A stretch of DNA of 64,000 nucleotides from Anderseniella sp963700735 (GCA_963700735.1 CAVOYR010000004.1:62001-126000); one strand, 5' to 3'. Positions 28,044 to 39,496 are shown, numbered from the stretch's first letter. The notes: generated by a model from the letters alone, not told the origin. Made by a program: numbers and translations.

Positions 28044-29441
28044 ATGAGCGATATCCGCAAGCGCCTGCTCGCCCCGTCTGCAACTGCAAGGGCAATCCCC
28101 ATCCATCTGGTCAGCGAGGATGCGCTGGACGCCATCCTGGGTGAGCTCACCAGCGCACAGCGGGCTTGGGTGTCGGCCAATGGCTTCAAGGCTCGTCCCG
28201 GAAGCCATCTCGCCTTGCCGGGCGATGATGGTGCTGTTTCGCTGGTGCTGGCCGGCAAGCCCGGTCCCTCGTCCGACGCATTCGAGACCGCGCGCCTCGC
28301 CACCCGGTTGCCTGCCGGCCGCTACGCGCTGGCCGGGGCAGCCGGTGAGGACCCGCGCCTGTTCGCGCTGGGCTGGTTGTTGCAGGGCTACCGGTTTGCC
28401 CGCTATCTCTCGCCGAAGTCCGATGGCCCCGCCGTCCTGGTCTGTCCTGACGGGGTGGACCGCATGGATGTCCTCATGCAGGCCGAGGCCGTGTGCACGG
28501 GCCGGGACCTGATCAACACGCCCGCCGATGACATGGGACCGAGCGAGCTGGAAACCGCAGTCCACAAGCTGGCTGGCGACCACAAGGCGAAGGTCACGGT
28601 TGTGAAGGGAGCCACCCTGGAAAAGAAGTTTCCGATGATCCATGCCGTTGGCCGCGCCAGCGACGATGCCCCCCGCCTGATCGACATGACCTGGGGAGCA
28701 GCGTCTGCCCCGCGCGTCACGCTGGTCGGCAAGGGCGTCTGCTTCGATACCGGCGGTCTCGACATCAAGCCGTCTTCCGGCATGGCCATCATGAAGAAGG
28801 ACATGGGCGGTGCCGCCTCGGTGCTGGCACTGGCGTCAATGATCATGTCCGCGAAGCTGAACCTGCGGCTGCGCGTGCTCATCCCGGCGGTGGAAAACGC
28901 CATCTCCGGCAACGCTTTCCGGCCGGGCGACATACTCACCAGCCGCAAGGGGCTGAGCGTCGAGATCGGCAACACCGATGCCGAGGGCCGGCTGGTGCTT
29001 GCCGATGCGCTGGATCTGGCCGACAGTGAATCGCCCGAGCTTCTGGTCGACATGGCCACGCTGACCGGGGCAGCGCGCGTGGCGCTGGGGCCTGACCTGC
29101 CGCCGTTCTACACCGATGATGATGCCCTTGCCGCAGACCTCGCCCGGCATGGCATGCAGCAAGCCGATCCGGTGTGGCGCATGCCGTTCTGGCAGCGCTA
29201 CAACTCGATGTTCTCATCACCCGTCGCCGACATCAACAACGCCGGCACCGGCGGATTTGCAGGCTCCATCACGGCGGCCCTGTTTCTCAAGCGCTTCGTC
29301 GAGAAGGCAAGTGCCTACGTCCACCTCGACATCTACGGCTGGGTGCCGTCGGACCGGCCCGCCCGGCCCATGGGCGGCGAACCGCAGGCAGCGCGGGCCT
29401 TGTTCGCCCTGCTGGCCGAGCGCTACCCGAAACGCAAATAG
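28044..29441 (+). CDS. M17 leucyl aminopeptidase family protein
   Basis: A 465-residue cytosolic zinc/manganese aminopeptidase of family M17, which removes N-terminal residues from peptides. The catalytic domain shows GKGVCFDTGGLDIKPSSGM (metal-binding Asp and Lys) and the family signature NTDAEGRLVLADAL. The N-terminal domain is shorter and more divergent than in PepA, as usual for the second M17 group in alphaproteobacteria. It is divergent from tadD with a 199-bp gap and is the first of three plus-strand genes. Confidence 0.92.
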   Translation: MSDIRKRLLAPSATARAIPIHLVSEDALDAILGELTSAQRAWVSANGFKARPGSHLALPGDDGAVSLVLAGKPGPSSDAFETARLATRLPAGRYALAGAAGEDPRLFALGWLLQGYRFARYLSPKSDGPAVLVCPDGVDRMDVLMQAEAVCTGRDLINTPADDMGPSELETAVHKLAGDHKAKVTVVKGATLEKKFPMIHAVGRASDDAPRLIDMTWGAASAPRVTLVGKGVCFDTGGLDIKPSSGMAIMKKDMGGAASVLALASMIMSAKLNLRLRVLIPAVENAISGNAFRPGDILTSRKGLSVEIGNTDAEGRLVLADALDLADSESPELLVDMATLTGAARVALGPDLPPFYTDDDALAADLARHGMQQADPVWRMPFWQRYNSMFSSPVADINNAGTGGFAGSITAALFLKRFVEKASAYVHLDIYGWVPSDRPARPMGGEPQAARALFALLAERYPKRK

Positions 29442-29484
29442 CACTTGCACTTGACCAGCCATTAACTGTTAAATGATACGGTTC

Positions 29485-29498
29485 CGAAACGAGTTTCG
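29485..29498. promoter_or_regulatory. Palindrome CGAAAC-GA-GTTTCG before the MarR gene
   Basis: A perfect 6-bp inverted repeat with a 2-bp spacer, 35 bp before the MarR-type gene. It is also enclosed by a wider GTTCC...GGAAC pair. Position and symmetry fit a MarR autoregulatory operator; binding is inferred only. Confidence 0.35.
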
Positions 29499-29532
29499 AT
29501 GACCGGAACGGTGCGTGGTGGGTTTTTAGTCA

Positions 29533-29889
29533 ATGGGCCTGCAACTGACGACAGCAGACGTGCTGAACTTGTGGCACGACGTCCATCTCGCGCTGGTGCG
29601 CGACGATGAGCCGGACCTGTCGGCCCGCCAGATCAGCATTCTCCTGACCGTCTACCTGGAGGCACCACCCCACACCGTGCGTGATCTTGCAGCACGGCTG
29701 AACGTGTCCAAGCCGGTCATTACAAGGGCGCTCGACACCATGGGCAAGATGGGACTGGTCAGCCGCCGCCGGGACGACAAGGACCGCCGCAACGTGTTGA
29801 TCCAGCGTACCGTCAACGGCGCGCTGTACGTGGAACGGCTTGCTGATACCATTGCCAGCCGGGCAGGTGCCCTGGGGAACGCCGCATGA
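29533..29889 (+). CDS. MarR-type winged-helix regulator
   Basis: A 118-residue winged-helix protein. The recognition region is TVRDLAARLNVSKPVITRALDTMGKMGLVSRRRDDKDRR, with the DxRxxxV-like wing found in MarR proteins. It is shorter than most MarR regulators (about 140 residues), with reduced dimer helices at both ends. It overlaps the NlpC/P60 gene by four bases (ATGA), so the two are translationally coupled. This suggests the regulator controls a cell-wall amidase gene. The ligand is unknown. Confidence 0.85.
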   Translation: MGLQLTTADVLNLWHDVHLALVRDDEPDLSARQISILLTVYLEAPPHTVRDLAARLNVSKPVITRALDTMGKMGLVSRRRDDKDRRNVLIQRTVNGALYVERLADTIASRAGALGNAA

Positions 29890-30782
29890 GTTTCGACCGC
29901 CGCCTCTATGCCTACAAGGACGACGTGGCCGACGCCCGGCTGCGCGGCAAGGTGCGGGCGCTGCGCTACGTCACACCGGAGTTGCGCCAGGTCACCGTGT
30001 CAGTATCGCCCGTGTTGAGGGAACCGCGCTACGACGCGCCAACCGACACACAGGCGCTGCTGGGCGAACCGGTGCACGTGTTCCAGATAAAGGACGGCTG
30101 GGCGTATGTGCAGCTGGTCATCGACAGCTATGTCGGCTACATGCCGGCCCGCTGCCTCAGCGCACAGGTGATGGACCCGACCCATCGCATCGCTGTGCCG
30201 CAGACGCTGCTCTACACGAGGCCGGACATCAAGTCGAACCCGGTGCAGTCGGCCTACATGAATTCGCTTGTGTCCGTCGTATCGATCGATGGCAACATGG
30301 CCAAGCTGCGTGATCACCGCTACGTATGGACGCGCCATCTGCGGCCCATCGACGAACACTGGTCCGATCCGGCGACCGTGGCAGAAGCCTTCATAAACAC
30401 ACCCTACCTGTGGGGCGGCAAGACCTGGGCCGGGGTTGACTGTTCCGGCCTGGTGCAGGTGGCATTCCAGGCCTGTGGCTTCGATTGCCCGCGCGATACC
30501 GACATGATCCAGTCAGGCTTCGGCCGCCCGCTGAAGCAGGACCGGTCCTTGAGGTTGCAACGCAACGACCTGGTATTCTGGAAGGGCCACGTCGGCATGA
30601 TGCTGGACAATTCGCAGCTGCTGCATGCCAACGGCTACCACATGCAGACGGTGGTCGAGCCGCTTGCGGCTGCCATCAAGCGCATCGCCGAGATGTACGG
30701 CACAGTGACCGGTGTTTCACGGCTCAAGGAATTCCAGCACGGCGATGATGCGCCGGACGAACAGCGCGCGGCGGCTCAGTAG
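29886..30782 (+). CDS. NlpC/P60-family cell-wall peptidase with SH3-like domain
   Basis: A 298-residue protein resembling dipeptidyl-peptidase VI. A bacterial SH3-like segment (about residues 35-90, VHVFQIKDGWAYVQLVIDSYVGY) precedes the NlpC/P60 catalytic domain. The nucleophile is in GVDCSGLVQVAFQACG, and the catalytic His is in WKGHVGMMLDNSQLLHANG. There is no signal peptide in the predicted protein, so it may recycle cytosolic murein peptides (gamma-D-Glu-diamino acid bonds). Its end overlaps the convergent dehydrogenase gene by seven bases. Confidence 0.9.
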   Translation: MSFDRRLYAYKDDVADARLRGKVRALRYVTPELRQVTVSVSPVLREPRYDAPTDTQALLGEPVHVFQIKDGWAYVQLVIDSYVGYMPARCLSAQVMDPTHRIAVPQTLLYTRPDIKSNPVQSAYMNSLVSVVSIDGNMAKLRDHRYVWTRHLRPIDEHWSDPATVAEAFINTPYLWGGKTWAGVDCSGLVQVAFQACGFDCPRDTDMIQSGFGRPLKQDRSLRLQRNDLVFWKGHVGMMLDNSQLLHANGYHMQTVVEPLAAAIKRIAEMYGTVTGVSRLKEFQHGDDAPDEQRAAAQ

Positions 30783-31723
30783 CCCGCGCGCTTGTCGACC
30801 ACGTTCTCCAGCTGCCCGCCGCCCTCATATGACTTGATCTGCCGCAGGATGTACTGGCACAGCGCTTCGGGTTCACTGTCGGCGGCATTGTGTGGCGTGA
30901 CCGTTACCTTCGGATGCTGCCAGAACGCGCTTTCCGCCGGTAATGGCTCCTCCTCGAACACGTCCAGCGTGGCCCCGCCCAGCTCACCGGCATCGAGGCT
31001 GGCAAGAATGTCGGCACCCACCTGCAGCTTGCCTCGGCCGGCATTGATCAGTACCGGCGCGCCCAGTGGTCCGTCACTCGACAGCTTCCTGAACAGGTCC
31101 CGGTTGAGGATGCCTTCTGTCGCGGGCGTGTGCGGCAGCAGGCAGACGAGGATATCTGTTGCCCCCAGGAACGTGTCCAGCTCGCCCTCGCCCGCATAGC
31201 TCACCATGCCATCGACCGACTTGCGGCTGTTGCTCCAGCCGTTCACCTGAAAGCCCAGGTGAACCAGCTTTCCGGCGGCGTCCCGGCCCAGTTCGCCCAT
31301 GCCCATGATGCCAACCCGCATGGCGGATGCGGCCCATTGCGACTTGCCGGACCATTCGTTGTTGGCCTGCGCGGCATCGAAATGGCGCTGCTGGCGGTGA
31401 TACATCAACACGTGCAGGCACACATACTCGCTCATCCGCATGGTCAGGTTGGGGTCGACGACCCGCACCAGCGGTACGTCCGGCAACTTCGGCTCGGACA
31501 GGATGTGGTCAACGCCCGCGCCCAGTGAAAACACCGCCTTCAGGTTGGGAAAGCCTGCCAGCACACCCTCGGGTGGCAGCCAGGCCAGCGCATAGTCTAC
31601 TGCCTCCGGCGGCGTTTTGCCGTCGGGCCATATCACGACGTCGAGCTCAGGTGCAAACTGCGCGAACCGCGCCACCCACGGTTTCGGGTCCCAGCGCCGG
31701 ATGACAAGGGCAAGCGTGGTCAT
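30776..31723 (-). CDS. ghrA: 2-hydroxyacid dehydrogenase, glyoxylate/hydroxypyruvate reductase A-like
   Basis: A 315-residue NAD(P)-dependent D-2-hydroxyacid dehydrogenase, most similar to GhrA. The Rossmann motif is VGIMGMGELGRDAAGKLVHL, the conserved NAGRGKLQV stretch follows, and the catalytic His is in VTVTPHNAADSEPEA. It would reduce glyoxylate to glycolate and hydroxypyruvate to glycerate. Its ATG lies 13 bp after the yejF stop, on the same strand, so it is probably transcribed with the peptide importer. Its stop overlaps the convergent NlpC/P60 gene. Confidence 0.88.
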   Translation of the reverse strand: MTTLALVIRRWDPKPWVARFAQFAPELDVVIWPDGKTPPEAVDYALAWLPPEGVLAGFPNLKAVFSLGAGVDHILSEPKLPDVPLVRVVDPNLTMRMSEYVCLHVLMYHRQQRHFDAAQANNEWSGKSQWAASAMRVGIMGMGELGRDAAGKLVHLGFQVNGWSNSRKSVDGMVSYAGEGELDTFLGATDILVCLLPHTPATEGILNRDLFRKLSSDGPLGAPVLINAGRGKLQVGADILASLDAGELGGATLDVFEEEPLPAESAFWQHPKVTVTPHNAADSEPEALCQYILRQIKSYEGGGQLENVVDKRAGY

Positions 31724-31736
31724 GGCATCGGAACTC

Positions 31737-33370
<1,634 letters not shown>

Positions 33371-33374
<4 letters not shown>

Positions 33375-34516
33375 GCAAACGTCTTCCTCGGGTCGAACGC
33401 GTCACGTACCGCCTCGCCGATGAACACCAGCAGCGACAGCATCAGCGACACCACCGCAAAGCCGGTCAGGCCAAGCCACGGTGCTTGCGTGTTCTCCTTG
33501 CCCTGCGCCAGCAGTTCGCCCAGCGAGGCAGACCCGGGCGGCAGGCCGAAGCCGAGGAAGTCGAGCGCGGTCAGCGTTGTCACCGAGCCCGACAGGATGA
33601 ACGGCATGAAGGTGATGGTTGCCACCATCGCGTTGGGCAACAGGTGCTTGAACATGATCTTGCCGTCGCCCAGCCCCAGTGCGCGGGCCGCGCGCACATA
33701 TTCGAAGTTGCGCCCGCGCAGGAATTCGGCCCGCACCACCCCCACCAGCGCCGTCCACGAGAACAGCAGCATGATGCCAAGCAGCAGCCAGAAATTTGGC
33801 GTCAGGAACGCCGCCAGGATGATCAGAAGGTAAAGCGTCGGGATCGAGGTCCAGATTTCGATGAAGCGCTGGAACAGCAGGTCCGTCCAGCCGCCGAAGT
33901 AGCCCTGGATGGCGCCCGTCGCCACGCCCACGATGGACGACAGAACCGTCAGGATGAGCCCGAACAGCACGGATATGCGAAAGCCGTAGATCAGCCGGGC
34001 GATCACGTCCCGGCCCTGGTCGTCGGTGCCCAGCCAGTTCATGTTGCCAGCCACGCAATTGATGTCGTCGACACCGTTCTCATAGCGCGCGCAGGCTTCC
34101 GCCCTGGTCAGCGAGAACGCCGGGGGCGAGGGGGCCGGGCTTGGCAGTTCGTTGTTCACCGTGCGGTACGAATAGCGGATCGGCGGCCACAGCATCCAGC
34201 CGTTGGCCCTCACTTCTTCCTGGATGAACGGATCACGGAAATCGGTCCTCGCCAGGAACCCGCCGAACTTCGACTCCGGGTATTCATGCAGGATCGGCAG
34301 CAGGATCTCGCCCTTGTACGAGGCAATGATCGGCCGGTCGTTGGCAATCAGCTCCGCTCCCAGAGACGCCAGGAACAGCACCAGGAAAATCCAGAACGAC
34401 CACAAGCCCCGCCGGTTGGCCTTGAACAGTTGCAAGCGGCGCTGGTTGATGCCCGTCAGCCAGGACCGTTTCACCGCCTTGAGTTCAACCGGATCGATGG
34501 TGGGCGATGCATCCAT
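33371..34516 (-). CDS. yejE: Peptide ABC transporter permease YejE
   Basis: A 381-residue inner-membrane permease of the DppC type. It has an N-terminal basic segment, one helix (SFWIFLVLFLASLGAEL), a long periplasmic region of about 100 residues with MNWLGTDDQGRDVIARLIYG, and the core membrane domain. The EAA-like loop is ARALGLGDGKIMFKHLLPNA. The long N-terminal insert is usual for YejE. It lies five bases downstream of yejB and overlaps yejF. Confidence 0.94.
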
Positions 34517-34521
34517 GACGC

Positions 34522-35637
34522 TCAGACCTTCCGGCTTTCGAAGTCGATGCGCGGATCGATCCAGGTATAGATCAGGTCTGTCACCAGGTTGGTCAGCAGG
34601 CCGAGCAGGGAGAAGATGTAGAGCGTGGCGAACACCACGGGATAATCACGGTTGACCGCAAACTCGAAGCCGAGCAAGCCCAGCCCGTCCAGCGAGAAGA
34701 TCTGCTCGATCAGCAGCGAGCCCGCAAAGAATGCCCCGATGAAGGCCCCGGGAAAGCCCGCAATGACGATCAGCATGGCGTTGCGGAACACGTGTCCATA
34801 GAGCACGCGGCGTTCGGTCAGGCCCTTGGCGCGGGCCGTCGTGACATACTGCTTCTTGATCTCGTCAAGGAACGAGTTCTTGGTCAGCAACGTCATCGTG
34901 GCGAACGATGACACCGCAAGCGCGGTCAGCGGCAGCACAAGGTGCCAGGCATAATCGAGCACCTTCTGCCACCAGTTCAGGTCGGCGAAATTGTCTGACA
35001 CCAGCCCCCGGTTGGGGAAGATGTTCCAGAACGACCCTCCGGCAAACAGCACCACCAGCAGCACCGCCAGCAGGAACGAGGGGATCGCGTAGCCCACAAT
35101 GATCACGGCGGACGTCCACACGTCGAAGCGCGAGCCGTCATGCACCGCCTTGGCGACGCCAAGCGGAATCGAGATGGCATAGGACACGAACGTCAGCCAC
35201 AGCCCGAGCGAGATGGAGACGGGAAGCTTCTCCTTGATCAGGTCCAGCACCGGCACATCGCGGAAGTAACTCTGCCCGAAGTCGAACATCGCGTAATCGC
35301 GAATCATCATGAAGAAGCGTTCATGCGCGGGCTTGTCGAACCCGAACTGCACCTCGAGCTTCTTGATGAACTCGGGGTCGAGGCCTTGCGCACCGCGGTA
35401 CTTGAAGCCGCTGTCGCCGGCCCCGCCGGCACCGGCACCCGGTGCGCCTGCGCCAACCTCACCGCCCGTGCCGCCGCCGATGCGCGCGGTGGCACCCACG
35501 TCGGTGCCCTGCAACTGGGCCAGCACCCGCTCGACCGGTCCGCCGGGGGCAAACTGGATCAGCGCGAACGACAGCAGCATGATGCCGAACAGGGTCGGGA
35601 TCATCAGCAACAGCCGTTTGAGAATATAGGCGCCCAT
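34522..35637 (-). CDS. yejB: Peptide ABC transporter permease YejB
   Basis: A 371-residue permease of the DppB type with the N-terminal signature ILKRLLLMIPTLFGIMLLSF and the EAA loop YVTTARAKGLTERRVLYGHVFRNAM. Between the first and second helices is a Gly/Ala-rich stretch (about residues 50-75, GGGTGGEVGAGAPGAGAGGA), a flexible linker in the periplasm. It is the first membrane subunit of the yejABEF operon, downstream of two yejA genes. Confidence 0.93.
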   Translation of the reverse strand: MGAYILKRLLLMIPTLFGIMLLSFALIQFAPGGPVERVLAQLQGTDVGATARIGGGTGGEVGAGAPGAGAGGAGDSGFKYRGAQGLDPEFIKKLEVQFGFDKPAHERFFMMIRDYAMFDFGQSYFRDVPVLDLIKEKLPVSISLGLWLTFVSYAISIPLGVAKAVHDGSRFDVWTSAVIIVGYAIPSFLLAVLLVVLFAGGSFWNIFPNRGLVSDNFADLNWWQKVLDYAWHLVLPLTALAVSSFATMTLLTKNSFLDEIKKQYVTTARAKGLTERRVLYGHVFRNAMLIVIAGFPGAFIGAFFAGSLLIEQIFSLDGLGLLGFEFAVNRDYPVVFATLYIFSLLGLLTNLVTDLIYTWIDPRIDFESRKV

Positions 35638-35705
35638 GCACGCGTCCGGTCAGTCGAGGGTTGTCAGATCAATTACAACGTTTGCAGGTGATTCGGGTGC
35701 GGGCC

Positions 35706-37526
35706 TCAAGGACCCTTCTTCACACTAGCGGCCTTGGCGGCGTCAATCCACCATGTGTCCAGCACGCCGCGATTGTACCGTGGCTTGCGCTCCGGCATGC
35801 CGAAATGGTCCCAGTAGGCCAGCGTGTGCGCGCCCTTGTACCATTGCGGCACCCAGATGTGCTGCGCCCGCAACGCCCGGTCCAGCGCCCGTGCCCCTAC
35901 CTCAAGCGTCGCACGATCGCTCGCCTGCATGATGGTGTCGATCAGGGCGTCCACGGCGTCATTCTTCAGTCCCGACAGGTTGAAGCTGCCGGGCACGTCT
36001 GCCGTCGTCGACGAGAAGAAGGATTTCAGCTCGACGCCCGGCGTTTGTGACATCGAATACCGCTGCACCAGCACGTCGAAGTCGAAGTTCTTCAGCCGCT
36101 GCTGGTATTGCGCCGCTTCCACCTGCCGGATCGACGCATCCACGCCGATCAGCTTCAGGTTGCGTACATAAGGTGCAATGACCCGTTCAAACGTGGGTGC
36201 AAAAATCAGGAACTCAACGGAAAGACGCTCGCCCTTGGCGTTAACTCGCGTGCCATTTTCGATGGTCCACCCGGCCGCTTCCAGCAGTTGGCCCGCCTGG
36301 CGCAGCAGCTTGCGGTCCTGCCCGGACCCGTTCGACACGGGCGGTTCGTAGGCCTCGGCGAAAACCTCCCCGGGCAGCTTGTCCCTGAGCGGTTCCAGCA
36401 GGGCAAGCTCATCCGGCCCCGGTTTGCCGGATGCCCGCATCGTGGAGTTTTCAAAGAACGACCCGGTGCGCTTGTAGGCCCCGAAGAAAAGGTTCTTGTT
36501 GGTCCACTCGTAGTCGAAGGCAAGGTCCAGCGCCTGGCGCACGCGCACGTCGGCGAACTTGCCCCGGCGCATGTTCAGGAAGAAGCCCTGTGCGCCGGAG
36601 GCGTTGTCATCGGGCAGCGTCTGCAGGATCAACCGGCCATCCTTCACGGATTGCAGATCGTACTCGGTCGCCCAGCTCTTGGCGGTGAATTCCTCGCGCA
36701 GGTCCAGCGTACCGGATTTCAGCGACTCAAGCTCGGACGTGCGGTCGCGGAAATACAGCAGCTTGATCTCGCCGAAATTGTGCTTGCCGCGATTGACCGG
36801 TAGATCCTTCGCCCAGTAGTCGTCGCGCCGTTCATAGGTGATGAAGCTGCCCTGGCCGAGTTCCTTCACCTTGTAGGGCCCGGAACCCAGCGGCGGCACC
36901 AGCGTCGTCTTGTTGAACTCGTTCGCCGTGTAGTAGGCCTTGGAAAAGATCGGCAGGCTGGCCACCGTCAGCGGCAGGTCGCGCACATTGCCTCCCTTGA
37001 AGCTGTAGCGCACCTTGCCCGGCTCGTCCGCCGTGCAGGCTTCCACATCCTGCAAGGCAACGGCATATTGCGGCAGCCCGTCCTTTTTCAGCAGGTCGAA
37101 GGTGTGGCACACGTCCTCGCCGGTGACGGCCGTGCCATCGGAAAACTTCGCCCGCTCGTCGAGCCAGAAGGTGACGCTCATCCGGTCGCTGGCCACCTCG
37201 GCCTGCTTTGCCACCAGCGCATAGACCGCGTCAGGTTCGTCCTGGTTGCGTTCCATCAGGCTGTCGAACAGCCGCTCGATCTGCTGCGCCGGCTCACCCT
37301 TCAGGATGTAGCCATTGAGGCTGTCAAAGGTAATGCGCCCTGCCGTGCCCAGCGTGGTGATGCGGCCTCCCTTTGGCGCGTCGGGATCGACGTAGCCGAA
37401 ATGCGGGAAATCTGCCGGCAACGCCAGCTCCCCAAACGCAGACAGTCCGTGGCTGGGCCCAGCCTGCGCGACGGGGCCTGCCAGCATGATGGCGCCTGCC
37501 AGCGCCGCACCCGCGAGCCGCCGCAT
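35706..37526 (-). CDS. yejA: Peptide ABC transporter binding protein YejA (copy 1)
   Basis: A 606-residue SBP_bac_5-type binding protein, with a signal peptide ending at VAQAGPSH. The mature protein opens HGLSAFGELALPADFPHFGYV and has the family's YVDPDAPKGGRITTLGTAG and LGSGPYKVKELGQGSFITYERRDDYW. It delivers peptides to YejBEF. The ATG at 37526 shares one base with the TGA of the upstream copy (TGATG), so the two binding proteins are coupled. Copy 2 is homologous along its whole length. Confidence 0.92.
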   Translation of the reverse strand: MRRLAGAALAGAIMLAGPVAQAGPSHGLSAFGELALPADFPHFGYVDPDAPKGGRITTLGTAGRITFDSLNGYILKGEPAQQIERLFDSLMERNQDEPDAVYALVAKQAEVASDRMSVTFWLDERAKFSDGTAVTGEDVCHTFDLLKKDGLPQYAVALQDVEACTADEPGKVRYSFKGGNVRDLPLTVASLPIFSKAYYTANEFNKTTLVPPLGSGPYKVKELGQGSFITYERRDDYWAKDLPVNRGKHNFGEIKLLYFRDRTSELESLKSGTLDLREEFTAKSWATEYDLQSVKDGRLILQTLPDDNASGAQGFFLNMRRGKFADVRVRQALDLAFDYEWTNKNLFFGAYKRTGSFFENSTMRASGKPGPDELALLEPLRDKLPGEVFAEAYEPPVSNGSGQDRKLLRQAGQLLEAAGWTIENGTRVNAKGERLSVEFLIFAPTFERVIAPYVRNLKLIGVDASIRQVEAAQYQQRLKNFDFDVLVQRYSMSQTPGVELKSFFSSTTADVPGSFNLSGLKNDAVDALIDTIMQASDRATLEVGARALDRALRAQHIWVPQWYKGAHTLAYWDHFGMPERKPRYNRGVLDTWWIDAAKAASVKKGP

Positions 37527-39466
37527 CAGGATTTGACCTTCTGTGCCTTGGCCTCGTCCCACCACCAGATCGACGGGAAGCCGACCGAATGTGAGGGCAG
37601 CGGGTCGGGCCGCCCGAACCGGTTCCAGTAGGCAATGCGCTCATAGGGGATGTGCCAGGTGGGCACCACGTAGTGGTTCCACAGCAGAACCCGGTCGAGC
37701 GCGCGCGTTGCAGCGATCAGCCCGTCGCGGTCGGTGGCAAAGATCACCTTGTCAATCAGCTTGTCGACAGCAGGGTTCTTGATGCCGATATAGTTGCGGC
37801 TGCCATTGCGGTCTGCCGATGCTGTACCCCAGAAATCGCGCTGCTCGTTGCCGGGCGACAGCGACTGGCCCCAGCCTGCAACAATGCAGTCGAACTCGAA
37901 GCCCTGCACGCGCCGCTCGTACTGGGCGCTGTCAATCGTGCGCACCGTGCTCTTGATGCCGAGCAGTTCAAGGTTGCTGACATACGGTAATATGATCCGC
38001 TCGAACAGGGGCGACACCAGCAGGAACTCGATGGTGAGCTGTTCGCCGGCAGCGTTGCGCAGCAGCCGGTCCGGGCCAACCGTCCACCCCGCGTCGGACA
38101 ACAGCTTGCCGGCGGCACGCAGGTTTTTGCGCTTGTCCTGCGGCGTCGCATAGACCGGGTTGGTGTATTCCTGCGTGAACACTTCAGGCGGGATCGCGTC
38201 CTTCACCTCGTTGAGCAGTTCCAGTTCGCGGCCTTCGGGCAGGCCGGTGGCGGCAAGTTCGGAGTTGGCGAAATAGCTTGCAGTGCGGGTATACTGGCCA
38301 AAGAACAGGTTCTGGTTGGCCCACTCGAAGTCGAACGCATAGTTCAGGGCATGCCGAACGCGCGGGTCCGAGAATTTCGGCCTGCGCGTGTTGAACACCA
38401 TGGCCTGCATGCCGTCAGGGTTGTCGAGGTGTAACTCCGCCTTGATCACGTCTCCGCGTTGGGCGGCAGGAAAATCATACGCCGTCGCCCAGTCCTTGGA
38501 CGAGTTCTCGGGACGGTAGTCATACTCGTCGCCCTTGAAGCCTTCCAGCGCCACGGTGCTGTCGCGGTAGTACAGCACGAACAGTTCGTCGAAGTTGTTG
38601 GTGCCACGGTTCACCGGCAGGTCGGCGGCCCAGTAATCCTTGACCCTCTGCAGCGTGATCGACGTGCCAGGATTTACGGCGGTGATCTTGTAGGCGCCGT
38701 TGCCCAGCGGTGCCTCGAGCGTCGTTGCGGTGATGTCGCGCTGGCGGCCCTGCGCGTCCTTGCCGGTCCACCAGGCCTTCGACAGCACCGGCAACTGGCC
38801 GACGATCTGCGGCAATTCGCGATTGCCCGCCTCGCTGAACCTGAATGTCAATTCATGGTCGCCGGTTTTCTCTGCGTTGGTCACATTGGCGTAGTAGGCA
38901 TTGTAGAACGGGTGCGCCGTCTTGAGGGCGTCCAGCGTCCAGATCACGTCTTCCGGCGTGATCGGCGAGCCGTCGTGAAAACGCGCTTCGGGTCGCAGCT
39001 TGTAGGTAGCCCAGGAATAATCATCCGGTACCTTTGCGGCTTCGGCAATCAGGCCGTATTCGGAGCCTGCCTCGTCCATGGCAGACGACATCAGCGTATC
39101 GACGGTCTGGCCGACGATGCCGGCGGAGCTGCCCTTGAAGGAGAACGGGTTTAGGCTGTCGAAGCTGCCGGTTGACGATATGCGCGCCCGTCCGCCCTTT
39201 GGTGCGTCCGCATTGACGTAGTCAAACTGCTTGAACCCGGCCGGGTACTTGAGTTCGCCAAACAGCGACATGCCATGCCGCCATTCAGGTTCTGCGGCGC
39301 GTGCCGTGCTGCCGGGCAGCAATTGGATTGCACCGGTGGCGGCGGCCAGTTGAAGTAGCGTTCTGCGGTCGATCAAGCTCTTGGCTCCCTGAACGGTCGG
39401 CGGCTGGAAGGGCGGCGGCAAGGCCGCTGCCTGTTGCTGACCAGAGACTAGGTTCTTCGAGGCCAA
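37526..39466 (-). CDS. yejA: Peptide ABC transporter binding protein YejA (copy 2, Tat signal)
   Basis: A 646-residue SBP_bac_5-type binding protein and paralogue of the next gene. The export signal looks Tat-type (DRRTLLQLAAATGAIQLLPG), starting about residue 32 after an Ala/Pro-rich lead, while copy 1 has a plain Sec signal. The mature part has HGMSLFGELKYPAGFKQFDYV and YVNADAPKGGRARISSTGSFDSLNP. Its start codon is not certain; the ATG at 39466 gives an unusually long leader. It is the first gene of the five-gene importer operon. The second copy probably widens the peptide range, which is inference. Confidence 0.88.
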   Translation of the reverse strand: MASKNLVSGQQQAAALPPPFQPPTVQGAKSLIDRRTLLQLAAATGAIQLLPGSTARAAEPEWRHGMSLFGELKYPAGFKQFDYVNADAPKGGRARISSTGSFDSLNPFSFKGSSAGIVGQTVDTLMSSAMDEAGSEYGLIAEAAKVPDDYSWATYKLRPEARFHDGSPITPEDVIWTLDALKTAHPFYNAYYANVTNAEKTGDHELTFRFSEAGNRELPQIVGQLPVLSKAWWTGKDAQGRQRDITATTLEAPLGNGAYKITAVNPGTSITLQRVKDYWAADLPVNRGTNNFDELFVLYYRDSTVALEGFKGDEYDYRPENSSKDWATAYDFPAAQRGDVIKAELHLDNPDGMQAMVFNTRRPKFSDPRVRHALNYAFDFEWANQNLFFGQYTRTASYFANSELAATGLPEGRELELLNEVKDAIPPEVFTQEYTNPVYATPQDKRKNLRAAGKLLSDAGWTVGPDRLLRNAAGEQLTIEFLLVSPLFERIILPYVSNLELLGIKSTVRTIDSAQYERRVQGFEFDCIVAGWGQSLSPGNEQRDFWGTASADRNGSRNYIGIKNPAVDKLIDKVIFATDRDGLIAATRALDRVLLWNHYVVPTWHIPYERIAYWNRFGRPDPLPSHSVGFPSIWWWDEAKAQKVKS

Positions 39467-39496
39467 ATTAAAACACCGGCAGGGGGTGCCGGTGTT
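39464..39496 (-). terminator. Terminator after the tandem cytochrome c gene
   Basis: A perfect 10-bp stem AACACCGGCA / TGCCGGTGTT with a 5-base loop; on the minus strand it is followed by TTAATTT. It separates the cytochrome gene from the peptide-importer operon. Confidence 0.8.
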
